NCBI GenBank assembly: GCA_037176885.1
Contig: JAWWNJ010000009.1
Location: 2,790,001-2,854,000, forward strand
Reading direction: 5' to 3'
DNA length: 64,000 nucleotides
Source: Favolaschia claudopus
Taxonomy: Eukaryota > Basidiomycota > Agaricomycetes > Agaricales > Mycenaceae
Shown piece by piece: positions 10,356 to 20,144 of the stretch (its first letter is position 1; every line of letters begins with the position of its first letter). Under the pieces are notes generated by a model. That model did no database searches. It worked only from the letters and a program-made list of their open reading frames with translations, and was not told the DNA's origin. The position numbers were made by a program, and so were the translations under genes.

Positions 10356-12074
10356 CTATGCCGGACCACCGGGATGATCCTTCTCCCATTTGACGAGAAA
10401 CTTTGCCAGAGCATCCGAAGTGGCAAGCTCCGAGCCATCGTTACCTTCAACAACGTTGACCACGGCTTCGGATTTGACGGGACCGGCGTAGTAAATGCCC
10501 AAAATGCGACTCATGTTGATAGCTTGAGCAAGGGCGGTTGTTTTCATTCGCAAGACCGCTTCAATGTCCTGTTTACGGATTGTTTTACTTCCCTGGAGCA
10601 AAGTCATGAATTACTCAGTCAGAGAAGTTCGGAAGACGCACCGAGCCAGCAATATTCAAGGGCCAATCCTTTGCATAATACTTCTGTGAAAACCGAGCTG
10701 CAAAATTCCACTGCTTCACGCGTTCAGGATTATCGAGCCGACGATTCTGGTTCTGTAAAAATGATGTGTATCCTTCCATCTCAGTTGCCCGATCCGTCAG
10801 CCAATTTTCTTCCGCAGTTGTGAGCGGCTGGGGCGCGCGTCGGACCTTGGTGGCGGCTGGCGAAGGCGATAGACGTGCTTGATGTTTGATGTGATCCTGA
10901 AGCTCAACCCACTCGTTGCGAGGCGGCGGGGGGTCGGCTTCAACTTCCTGCTGCGGAATCTGGAAAAAGCGAAATGAGAGAGAGGTAATAAACAACGCAA
11001 CATCAGATAAAAGCACCTTGAGTTTTGCGATCCTGAAGTTAAGTTTACCGTTCGTTGGAACAAGAAGATGGGTTTTGTCGTCAGACAATTCGAGTTCACC
11101 ATCTCTCGCTATTCCAAAAAATGTTATGAAATCTGGATCATCTTCGTTTGGCGTGCCGAGCCTCGCAGAACCTGATAAAAAAGGGATTGAATCTCGGAAA
11201 TATACCTACAATATAACACTCACCTTCAAACGCGCAGATAGAGGCTTGAAGTGCAGCGCAAACCACTCTTGCGTCAACTCTCCATTCTCCGGGCCGACAG
11301 TTTTCCAGACTGACAACTGGTACGGAAATTTGCTGCGACGCCTTTTCTATATTGAAAATATTTCGAGTGTCTGTAATGAGAAGGACCAGCGAGCGATCTA
11401 GTGTGAAAAATATTGATTAACGAAGGATCGAGTCACTCCCAGGAGGAAATACGAGCCTCTCGGCAATTCGTCGAGTAATAATGGTGAATTAATGAGCATT
11501 GATTCGGGAACGTTGCCTAGAGAAACTTTGGGAAAACAACCAGTGTGAACAGCGAACATAATCAAAATTGAAAAGCGAAGCGTACCATCCCCCGTTAATG
11601 TAGATTGTGTATTCGATGCCAAAGAAACAGGAGGAGGAGTGAGCACGGATACTGTGTCCGCGCTCACAGGTTGAGTCCCTGAGGGAAATAAGTGAAAGAC
11701 CAACAATCACATAACAAGTACCGGTACTGGGAGGAGGTGGGATGAGTGATTGACTTGGAGGTAGATTGGCAGGAGGCGAGATCGAGGAAGATGGCATAGG
11801 AAGAGGTCTATCTGTTGTAAATTCGTAGTTGCACAAAGCCCATTTCATATCCGTCATGTTGGTCTTGTGCCTCGAAAATGTTCCTTTGATATCATTGGGC
11901 CATTTGAGAGGTTCCTTCAGTACCAACTCGACAAGTTGGCTTCTGGATAGATGCTCGCTATAAGAGGTGAGATTAGTTTCATCGGAATGTAAACATTATG
12001 TTGCGGAGAGACACTTACAGTTCAGATACAAGGTAACGACGCTGTGGAGGTGCATACTGGTCAGCGAATGACAT
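10356..12074 (-). CDS. Intron-rich gene of unknown function, possible Crypton cargo
   Basis: I do not recognise the family. On the minus strand exons run approximately 12074-12019, 11957-11722, 11678-11586, 11516-~11452, ~11396-11224, 11171-11017, 10959-10642 and 10592-10356, with GT-AG introns of about 45-60 nt. The product starts MSFADQYAPPQRRYLVSE and has a Ser/Pro-rich N-terminal third. Next come a segment with VLLITDTRNIF and GEWRVDARVVCAALQA, a charged region, and a compact C-terminal exon (RKQDIEAVLRMKTTALAQ). Most exon phases agree; one junction (about 11452 to 11396) is in phase only with a GC donor or another frame, so that exon pair is uncertain. It converges on the recombinase gene inside the same insertion, which suggests cargo, but it could be host DNA between two separate insertions. 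Confidence 0.6.
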
Positions 12075-12535
12075 CGATAGAGCAAGGGGAGATGAAGAAG
12101 GACGGAAAGATGTTGTTCTATTTAAGCTTGAGAGACGAGGAGCGGAGCGGATGGAAGATTTGGTTTAGACATTCAGAGGAATGAAAAGCATAGCAAAGGC
12201 CTAGGAAACCAGAAGCGATGCATTGAAACAAGCCACTGAGGTAGACTCAATCCGGGAGGAGGAGACGGACGGGCTGAGAGGTGACAATTTACAAAGCGGG
12301 AGAGCGGACCAAGATCTGACACTGCCAGAGAACCCAGCGGGTCCCGCGATCGAAGATGTCTTCGATCGAGGTCCCGGAGTCTTCGTTTTGTTCGAATGGA
12401 CACTACAAAACAGGTAATCGGCCTAAAGAGGAAGGAGGCGGAGCGGGGTCACCAGCGGGTAACGTTTGGCGCGTGTTATGTCACATGTCACACGTCACCC
12501 CAGGCCACCGGGGAGGTCACCTTACTTTCTATACA
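12075..12535. other. Upstream region of the minus-strand gene and right edge of the Crypton block
   Basis: No gene. It contains a 22-bp palindrome at 12348-12369 (arms CGATCGAAGA/TCTTCGATCG) and a run of GTCACC/GTCACA motifs from 12446 to 12522 that mirrors the left edge near 2.1 kb. Confidence 0.5.
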
Positions 12536-12733
12536 TGCATTTCTTCCTGGAGTCGTAGTCACTCCCATATCTGGGTCTTGTTTCCCATGATCGACTACTT
12601 GTGGCAGTGAGTTGACGAACCGAATGTTGGCCCAAAAGGGGGCTACGGCCTAGACCCAAGGGGGGTACTTATCACGCGTTTGATAAGGCTCTTAACTCAC
12701 TGTGTAAACACACCTCAAAAAAAAAAAAAAAAA
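12536..12733 (+). mobile_element. Tail of the split SINE with poly-A
   Basis: This ends in 18 consecutive A residues (12717-12734), followed at once by the 14-bp duplication. It belongs with the tRNA-like head at 1745. The inner boundary is estimated from the end of the GTCACC cluster. Confidence 0.6.
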
Positions 12734-12747
12734 GAGCGTCGTGGAGG
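12734..12747. repeat. Target-site duplication, right copy
   Basis: AGAGCGTCGTGGAG, identical to 1731-1744; its first A may also be counted in the poly-A tract. Confidence 0.75.
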
Positions 12748-13160
12748 TAACAAGGAATCCCGTGATTTGGCGGCCGAATCAAATGATCCGCTTCTTCGCT
12801 TGCCGAGCCCGTCCGAGACCGACAAAGCCGAAATAGGCGCCGAACAGGCGCCCAGTCGGGTTGAGTTGCGCAGCGAAGTCGGTTTTTGTATTTAACTTTT
12901 GAAATGAGAGAGGTGAATGGCAGTGAGCAAATGAGGGCTTCATACCATTGACTTTCCGGCCAAATCCATCCCCTGAGCCTTCCAATGAAGCATTTACCTT
13001 ATTTCAAAGTGCTAGAATAGTACATAGGGGTCCGAGAATCTATCCTATTACATCAAACCGTTCGAGAAACGGTTCAGAGGCGCCCAAACGGGGCGGGGAA
13101 CCAGCGGCATCAAAACTTTCTTTTATATTTCTTTTTTTGGACAACTGTCATCAATTTTGC
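12748..13160. other. No gene; repeat copy and hairpin
   Basis: Contains the right copy of the GGCGCC repeat and a small hairpin at about 13059-13077 (AACCGTT, 5-nt loop, AACGGTT). No convincing frame. Confidence 0.5.
12825..12930 (-). repeat. Inverted dispersed repeat, right copy
   Basis: Reverse complement matches 940-1054, including the paired GGCGCC sites. Confidence 0.6.
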
Positions 13161-13198
13161 AAACAGCTGTAAACAAAACAGAATCTTCGTTGAATCAA

Positions 13199-14583
13199 TC
13201 AATTGAAGTCCAGTCTAACAAAAATTATACGCGGAAACTCACCAGCAGTATCGCTCGCTCGTGGGATATAGAGGGAGATAAGCGCCGCTACGCGGCGCGG
13301 CAGCAACGGAGACAACCCTTGCCTCGAGTTGTTTGGAAACTCGATGATTGAAGTGTTGAGAGTGGGGTTAGCCTGCCGGCGGCCCGAACCCATGACAAAA
13401 AGGCTGATTCCAAGTCAGAAATTAGACATCTAGGGATAGAAGTTGAAGACTCGCCGAGTATGCGCAGAACGTCGATATTGCGCCGCTGCGCGGCGCTCAC
13501 GGGATGACGATTCCATTAAAGGCAAGGCAAAGACGCCGCCTTGAACGTGAAGACGCGGGACTAGCCTGCCGGCACCTTGGAAGCTTGTAGAAATGGCCAA
13601 GCATCAGTTGGAATCCTGCGCTGTTGAGAGGCAATCGTGTTGTACTCACCAGAGCGTTGGTATATACCATCGAGATTGAAGTATAAATCCACCGTCTTGG
13701 AGTTGAGGACGCGGAAATCGCCTGCCGGCGGCTTGAATTCTGAGAAGAAGTGGAAGATGAGTTGAATTTGGGGCATCAAGAGGCAAGAGTAAGAGACTTA
13801 CCGGTCGCACATCCCGCTCGCGTGGCGTTGATGTACTCTATATAGTTAACAGTTTCCGCCGCTACATGCCGCTCGGTCGCCGAGAACCTACGAGATCGAA
13901 CGTGTCGATTCGTTGTCTTGAGTTGGAGGGGCGGGTGGTTGCCTGCCGGCGGCCCCTGTTCTAAACGTATGGTGTCCAACACTGTTGACATGTCGTCAGA
14001 ATCATAAGATAAGTAGGTCGAGTGGCTCGCATACCCGAAGAATTTACAAGCCTTGGCGCGGCTCGCGGTGCATGCGTCTCGAGCTTGGTGGGGACCGATG
14101 TACTCCAAGATGTTGAACGGAATCTGCGGGCGGGAGTTTGCCTGCCGGCAGCGAAGGCGTCTTCGAAAACGGGCTGGAGGATTCGTCAGTATTGAATAAT
14201 GAGAGAAGGATGGGAGTGGCTCACCGGCTGGTTGAGTCGGAGTCGGCGCATTATGTCGAAAGCTTGGAATGGTTGTTGAATGCAGGTTGAAGTCGTGGTG
14301 GGTTGGGTTTGGTTGTGGGTAGAAGAATTCGAAAACGGCTGAAAAACTAGTCAGCATCGAAGTAAAGGTGGAAGATGCAAGAGGGGAGTAGCTCACATAT
14401 GCGACGGTCGACTGTGAAGAACACCAGCTGGAGGCAGGGTATCGGTGGGCGTAGGTTGAATGAAGGTGGTTGGCGTTGACGAGGCGAGACGAAGAGGGGA
14501 GGAAGAGGGCGAAATTTGAAGAGTGGGAGAAAAGGACGTTGGGGTGGTGGTGGTAATAAGGAAACGTGCTGTGCCGTGATCAA
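13199..14583 (-). other. String of coding-like exon modules (inverted copy)
   Basis: Minus-strand blocks of about 90-190 nt are separated by ~50-60-nt introns with GTGAGT/GTAAGT donors, CTGAC/CTAAC-type branch sites and CAG acceptors. The word GCCGCCGGCAGGC or a variant occurs near 13372, 13570, 13722, 13943 and 14140. One exon (about 13976-13796) reads through as PPAGNHPPLQL then TERHVAAETVNYIEYINATR; its neighbour gives FKPPAGDFRVLNSKTVDLYF. Related peptides occur in the tandem units, but in units A and C some exons contain stops. This could be an undescribed, fast-evolving repeat protein now decaying, or a structured non-coding transcript. Confidence 0.45.
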
Positions 14584-14599
14584 TCATTCAACAAAACAA

Positions 14600-16460
14600 A
14601 TCAACACACCCGTGTCGTTGACCCTGACCGCACAGGTTCCGCCGATTTTGATGCTTCCGGATTGGGTGATGTTCTTGTAACGCAACCGTCGAGTCAGGTA
14701 TTCTAAGGGAAAATGGAAACTAGATAGATTAGCGAGTTATTTTCGGACTCGCGCCCCAGACACCTTCGTAGCTACCCCGACATAGCCGGATTGGCGCATC
14801 AACACTGATATTCTAAGCGCTTCCGTGGCGCGGTTTAGCGCGCGAAAACTTAGTCTCTAACCGTCTCAACGGAGATTTAAATTTGAGTTCAAATGTGAAT
14901 GCACACACACCTGAGAGAACGAGATAGAACAGAGATGATGAACTCTCACCATCGCGCCAGTTTCAGTTGTCCTGTCGAAGGTTAAAGTTGAAAGAGGCGG
15001 GAACATGTTCTGGACATCATCGAGGATCTAGACTGAGATTTGAATGAGACAGACCAGATTAAAAACGGAAACTCACACTCAAAACAAAACCCAATACTTG
15101 AGAGGCAGAATGAACTCTTCGAGCCGAACTTGAAACTTGACGATTTGAATCTGTTTTAACATCGTCATAAATTTGGAACAGAATCGGACCTAAACGCGAG
15201 CAGGAGCAAAGCAGAATGAGAATATCAGATCACACTCACACCAGTGGAACTCACTTACCTCCAACTCGGCGAATTGAGCTGAGCAATAACTATTTTTGAC
15301 CGAACGACATCCCGATTCAATTTCGTCGGTATCGGGGGCAGTCCGTCGCGCGAGTCGAGCAGAGCCAGAAATAGACGGCGGCGGGAGACCCTAGTGACGC
15401 CAGAACTGGCCTTTACAGCCCGAGAAGCCCTACGACAGTGCGAATCTGCGTGTTTGAAGGGTTGGATTTGATATCAATCAAATCGGCCAATTTCGCTTAA
15501 CTTGCTTCCAGGCCGCCTGTTGGATGCCGAAACGACGGGGACATTGAATGCCGCTGGTCCAAGCATACGCTGCCGGGTTCGCCAGAGTGCCGCTGTGAAG
15601 AGAGCCGATAGAAAAATTTCGGAGGTGGCGGGAGAGAGCAAGCCGTGTGCAAGCACCGCCAAACATAGTTTGACAGTTCAACGCCGGCATCCAGAATAGG
15701 AAGTTCTTCACTCCTTGTCTTCTCCCTCCATCATCTTTTTTCGTTTCGCTGGGTCTTTGGGCTGGGGGGTCCTAGGTGAGTACTTGTATACATATAGTAG
15801 CTACTCTAGTGCTAATCCGGCGCAAATGAGCACTCAGGGCCGCTGGATCTGCGAAGACGACGACTTCACGCAATCGAGCAAAAATCCGAAATCAAAGACG
15901 AAGACCGCGGGCATGCGGCATTAATTTGCTATTTTGGGTTTTTTAGATACGGGCGATAATTTTGGGACGGTGTGGGAGTCAGCAGGGCGGCGGAGAACGC
16001 TCAGGGAAATCTGGTTCGCTTTCGCGCATCTCGCTTATCTGGAGATATGGTTATGACTCATGCTGTTTTTAGATTTAGAAAACATTTCTTTCACTCTAAC
16101 CTGCTCTTTGGACTTGTCCTCTAGCTCGTATTGGTGCCCAACGCTCGATAGTTACGATTCGACGGTTTTGCGACATCCGAGTTTTGAGGGCGGAGGATCA
16201 GGGTATCGGCGGACTTTGGTGACGGAATCTATTGGAAACAATCAAATCTATTTGGGACTCGGTGCGTGGGCTTGTTAATTGCATCTCCGCTGAGTTCTGA
16301 ACATTTCTGGCTAATTCAGGGTTCCAACCACCCTGATGAGACACCGCTTGTAGGATGACTCAGGCGGAGGTTTCTATTTCAAACTGACTCTGCGAGGTCC
16401 GCGGGGCCGATTTGCGTTGTTTTCGCCATGGGAGGGTTAGGGAAATCGGGTAGGAGATCG
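14600..16460. other. Central part of inverted element, no gene assigned
   Basis: Homologous to about 28.0-29.8 kb of unit A. The frame 15478-15711 (minus) is well kept in units A and B but frameshifted in unit C, and the opposite strand is open as well, so coding is doubtful. A plus-strand donor with GTGAGTACTTG follows GGTCCTAG near 15775. Confidence 0.4.
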
Positions 16461-16474
16461 GGAGGAGGTGAGGG

Positions 16475-16483
16475 TATATAAGG
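16475..16483 (+). promoter_or_regulatory. TATA box of the intron-dense transcript
   Basis: TATATAAGG is followed within ten bases by a small GGGTTG-AAGT-CCAACC hairpin and a CT-rich leader. The same block is kept in all tandem units (minus strand at 27973, 38645 and 49384), more strongly than the surroundings. Confidence 0.6.
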
Positions 16484-16499
16484 CCCGTGGGTTGAAGTC

Positions 16500-18640
16500 C
16501 AACCCATCTCCCTCCTTTCCCTCCTACCACCACCTTCTCCTCTCAACCTCTCCCTCTCTCCCTCTCCTCTGCTCGCTCGTCGTCTTCAACGCTTCGTACG
16601 TCGTCTATCCCGGTGTCCTCGCTGATGTGTTTACTAGCTCGCCGTGGTCGATATCGATGTTGGATTCGGGTTGGGTGGTGTTGAGCGGTCTGTGCTAGAG
16701 GTGAGCGCAATTCAATTTATCCTTTACTTTCTTCTTCATTCTATCCCTCTTCCCTCCCTTTACTTCTGCCCTCCACACCCGCCTCGCACGATTTACTCTT
16801 CCGCCGACATCCTCCCGTTCTATTCATTTTGATTTCGAACCTTCTATTCAACTTTACCTGGACTCTAACTACCCTAACTAACTCTATCCTCGACAGGTCC
16901 ACCTCCGAAGCGTGCCTCCATTCTACCCTCAACCAACTCCACTTCAAGTTAGTTGCTATACTCACGGTGCGTGTATTCATTCGAACGTGTTGTTGTCATC
17001 AAACTAACCTTGCTTTCTATAGTAACCTACTACTGTATTATTTATAATCAAGTAAGTTCCTTCGTTTGGTTTCATTCATCTACTAACTATTCGCTTCGTC
17101 TAGTGCATTCATTCTCTTTTTTTCTTTCCTGCAAATGTTCGGGTTCTCGTTGTGCGGTATTGAGATTAGGCATAAGGTGCGCCGTACTGTACTTATCCCT
17201 CGAACTACACTGACTTCATTTTCTCGTCAGGTTCATGCTCAACCGCCGACGTGCAATGAGATGCACATTTCGGTGCGCCTCTTGCCTTTTGTTTCCTCTT
17301 TCATTTCCAACGCGCTGACTGGATTCAACAGCGCATTTGACGTGAGACCGTCTGCCAGTCAATGGATATGGCTCTTCCAAAGTTGGTGAGTTTTATCTCG
17401 TGTTCACTTTTCTTTCCTCGATCGCTTTGGTCTCAACTCGCCTGGTTTGATTTCGTTTCGTTTTGTTGCATCGCGTTACTGACTTTGCGCTGCATTTCAG
17501 TATTTCGGAGCTGGTATGCACTCATTCACGCTGCTGCTCGCATTCGTCGTTTGACAAGTAAGTGATTCAGAATTTCGACGCGCTAACTTGTACCTAATCA
17601 TTCAAACAGTGTATTAGTTTTGAACTCGACTCATTTGAAGCCAGAATGGTACGTTCTCGCGTTCTCGATTGAATGCTCATTTCTGACTTGCTGGTTTTCA
17701 GATTCAAAATGGCGGCGTTCGGCGGCCGGGCGGCGCTGGTGGATCTTCGGGTAGTGGGCCGGGGCTGATTGTCTTCGGCGGCGGGGGAAAGCGCACTGGG
17801 AGTGTCGAGTTGTCGGTAGCCTGAGATCGGTGGTGGCGGGCTTAGTCGGTAGTTAGGAGGAGTGGGTTCGTGGCGGATCGCGCCAGTGAGGGAGAAGTGA
17901 GCGGCGTAGGCGCTGAGAAGTGAGTTATATTCGCAGCGCCTGTGGACGAGAAAGTTGTCCCGAGCGTGAACGAGGTCTTCGTCTGATACTAACCCGTCAC
18001 AAGGGTCTTTCACATATTCAAAGCCTAACTCGAGTTGCTTCAAGTAATTGAGATACACATCGTGCTCGTCAGTGAGTCCCTTCATCTACATTGACAGTAT
18101 TCCAATTCTATTCATTCAACACTAGCTAACCCTTCAAGTAAACAGCGCTCTTCTTATGAACATTCCCATTCTTCGAAAAGCAACATGCATGCATTGAAGA
18201 GATGCACATTTCGACTGGTTAGCGCAGCTGGTAAGCTTTCAATCCATTTCATTTAAATCTTTCTTTTGTTTCACTTTATTCCGATCTTTTCAACTTGTCC
18301 GATTGATTCCCTCCCTGCGTCGCGTTAATCTGTATTTCAATTCGACTCAATTCATTCAATCTCTCCTCCTTCCTTCCTCCCATTCAAGCTTCATTCCTCT
18401 CTTTTCTTCTCCTTATTCTTCCCCAACCGATGTCGACTCGTGCATGCACATTGCTTTCTGATTAGTGCAGGGTATACTATCCTCCCATTTCAACGATTTC
18501 AATTTAATGCTGACCTTGTCTTGTTTTCTTTGCTTGTAGACTTCAAATTATTTCTGCGTCGGATCTTATAAGCTTACTTCGACGCGAGATTGACTGGGAC
18601 CGACTGTAAGTTTTTGTGTGCATTCATATTTTCGTTTCGG
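16500..18640 (+). other. Intron-dense transcript with little coding capacity
   Basis: Downstream of the TATA box short blocks alternate with canonical introns: a donor after GTGCTAGAG near 16700, an acceptor CGACAG near 16897, a donor GTGCGTG near 16967, an acceptor CTATAG near 17022, a donor GTAAGTTCC near 17052, and an intron with CTAACTATTCG before TCTAG near 17103. Exons of about 30-80 nt carry stops in the possible frames. The word GATGCACATT(T/G) recurs near exon ends at about 17265, 18203 and 18445. Function unknown; long non-coding RNA or a decayed gene are both possible. Confidence 0.4.
17594..18085 (-). CDS. Hypothetical 163-codon frame
   Basis: The N-terminal half has protein-like composition (LELGFEYVKDP, HARDNFLVHRRCEYNSLL); the C-terminal half is Pro/Arg/Ser-rich. 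It has no clear equivalent in the tandem units, so it may be unique to this copy. No family recognised; it could be an exon of a minus-strand gene or a chance frame. Confidence 0.25.
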   Translation of the reverse strand: MKGLTDEHDVYLNYLKQLELGFEYVKDPCDGLVSDEDLVHARDNFLVHRRCEYNSLLSAYAAHFSLTGAIRHEPTPPNYRLSPPPPISGYRQLDTPSALSPAAEDNQPRPTTRRSTSAARPPNAAILNLKTSKSEMSIQSRTRERTILASNESSSKLIHCLND

Positions 18641-20144
18641 TTGGATTGACGCGCATCGAGCGAGCAGGTGGATTCGGAAGTGAGTTGGCGTTGAGTTGAG
18701 CGAGATGTGGGGGACTTTCGTGAGTTTTGCGTTCATTTGTTAAGTTCGTCGGTCTTCAACGTTCGCATTTCCTTTGCTTTCTTTCCCTGGATCCGAGCTC
18801 ACTCATCGACATTTTCAGCCTTATCCCTTGTTCATTTGAACTCAAGCAGCGGTCAGTCTTCATTCGTCCTTGTCTTCCTCTCGCTAACTCGATTCACGCA
18901 ATAGATTGTATCGAAAAATCGATATATTGACTCGTAAATTAATGACAAGGTACGTACGTACGTACGTCCGTACGCCGCCGTCCGCCCCGCTCTGCGCGAC
19001 CGCTGATTCCCGATTGATTCGTTCAGGCGCCCAGAGATGCACGAGGGTGGGTGGCGGCTTAAGGAGCGCGGCGCGGCGTTGCGCTTGCGCGTGGGTCCGG
19101 GGTACGACGGCGCGAGGAGCGGGATTCGGCGAGGTGCGGATTGATTGCGGCGCGTCGATTTCGCGGTACGACCAGTCGGCGGGGCGTGCGTGGGGAAGCG
19201 AGGATGTAGGTGGGGAGTGACAAGGTAGCGCCGAGGGGATGGTCAATAGGGATGGAGAGGACAAAGAGGGATGACGTACCTTGAGTTTTTCTTTTCTCGC
19301 TGTTTACGTCTCGTGTCTCCGACGTGGCGGTCGAAGGTGGGCGGCGGCGCCGAGTTGGAGGTGGAGAGATGAGTGGCGCGTTTGGGTTCGGGAATGGCGG
19401 GGTGGCTTAAGCGAGGGGTGGCGCGAGGAGGAGGTAGTGTTTCTTGACACGTGGCGTAGGTAGACAGGGAAAACGGAGGGGCGGGGGCGTCGAAGTTGTA
19501 GGCGGCGGCGTTCGAGAGGCGAAGCGGTGGTTTCGGCGTTGTGAGTCGACGTGGAAGGCTGCACGAATGAGTGAAAAACAAGAACAAGAGAGAAAGGCGG
19601 TGGCGACGCACCTTGCCGGTCGTCAAGCGGCTGGTCTAGATGCAGTTGAAGCCGACGTCGACCGCGTGCGTTGACGCTAACAGTTTGAGGGAGTGCGTAA
19701 GTGCAGGATTGGTGTGGAGCTGTACTGTATACAAGTTAGAAAGAAACAAGGATAAGAAAACGGTGACGCACCTTGACGGTTATTGAATTAACGTCGGTAC
19801 CCTGTCCCATTTACGCTCGTTATCGTTGTGGTGTGTATTGGAGCGGAGGGGATGAGGTGGCGGAGGATTGAGGGTGGGTTTGAAGGGCTGGCGTCGACGG
19901 CACTTGAAGAACTTTTAAGGTCTGCGAGCACTTGAGGGAAGGGAAGGCGTGGGTGAGTGGAAAGCAGAGGCGAGCCTGAGGGCCGTAGAGAGTGAGTTGG
20001 CGGCAGCGGGGTAGTTATTGAGTGTGAGTGAGGAAGGCACCGGGTCAACATTGGTCAACAAGAACGAGAAAAATCAGGTCGGCCCGGCTTGACCGCGAAT
20101 ACCCGGATCCGTTCCTCAAGTTCTTCACCTCTTCCAGTTCTACC

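Larger units (their letters stand above)
2101..12535 (+). mobile_element. Crypton-type element inserted into the SINE
   Basis: This block interrupts the SINE and contains a tyrosine recombinase gene, a nested TIR element and a minus-strand gene of unknown function. Cryptons are DNA transposons that move with a tyrosine recombinase and lack terminal inverted repeats; none is obvious here. Both edges carry clusters of GTCACC/GGTGAC motifs: four in 2124-2172 and five in 12446-12522. An 18-bp ACCCGCTGGTGACCCCGC block near the left edge recurs inverted near the right edge. The exact ends are not resolved; the coordinates are the outer limits of the motif clusters. Confidence 0.55.
13160..19990 (-). 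mobile_element. Inverted, diverged copy of the intron-dense element
   Basis: Read on the minus strand this follows the same order as about 24.5-31.3 kb of tandem unit A. Matches include the GCCGCCGGCAGGC exon modules (13.2-14.2 kb), the block at 15.5-15.9 kb matching 28.5-29.0 kb, the TATA region at 16.47 kb matching 27.97 kb, and the GATGCACATTTCG exon at 17.27 kb matching 27.16 kb. Identity is high at 15.4-16.7 kb and weak towards 19-20 kb. The segment with the ACGCGT cluster is missing. No transposase, reverse transcriptase or clear terminal repeats are visible. Both ends are approximate. Confidence 0.7.

Noticed and set aside
13160..19990. LTR retrotransposon, LINE or Helitron
   Set aside because: No long direct terminal repeats, reverse transcriptase, integrase, Rep or helicase motifs in any frame of the inverted copy or the tandem units.
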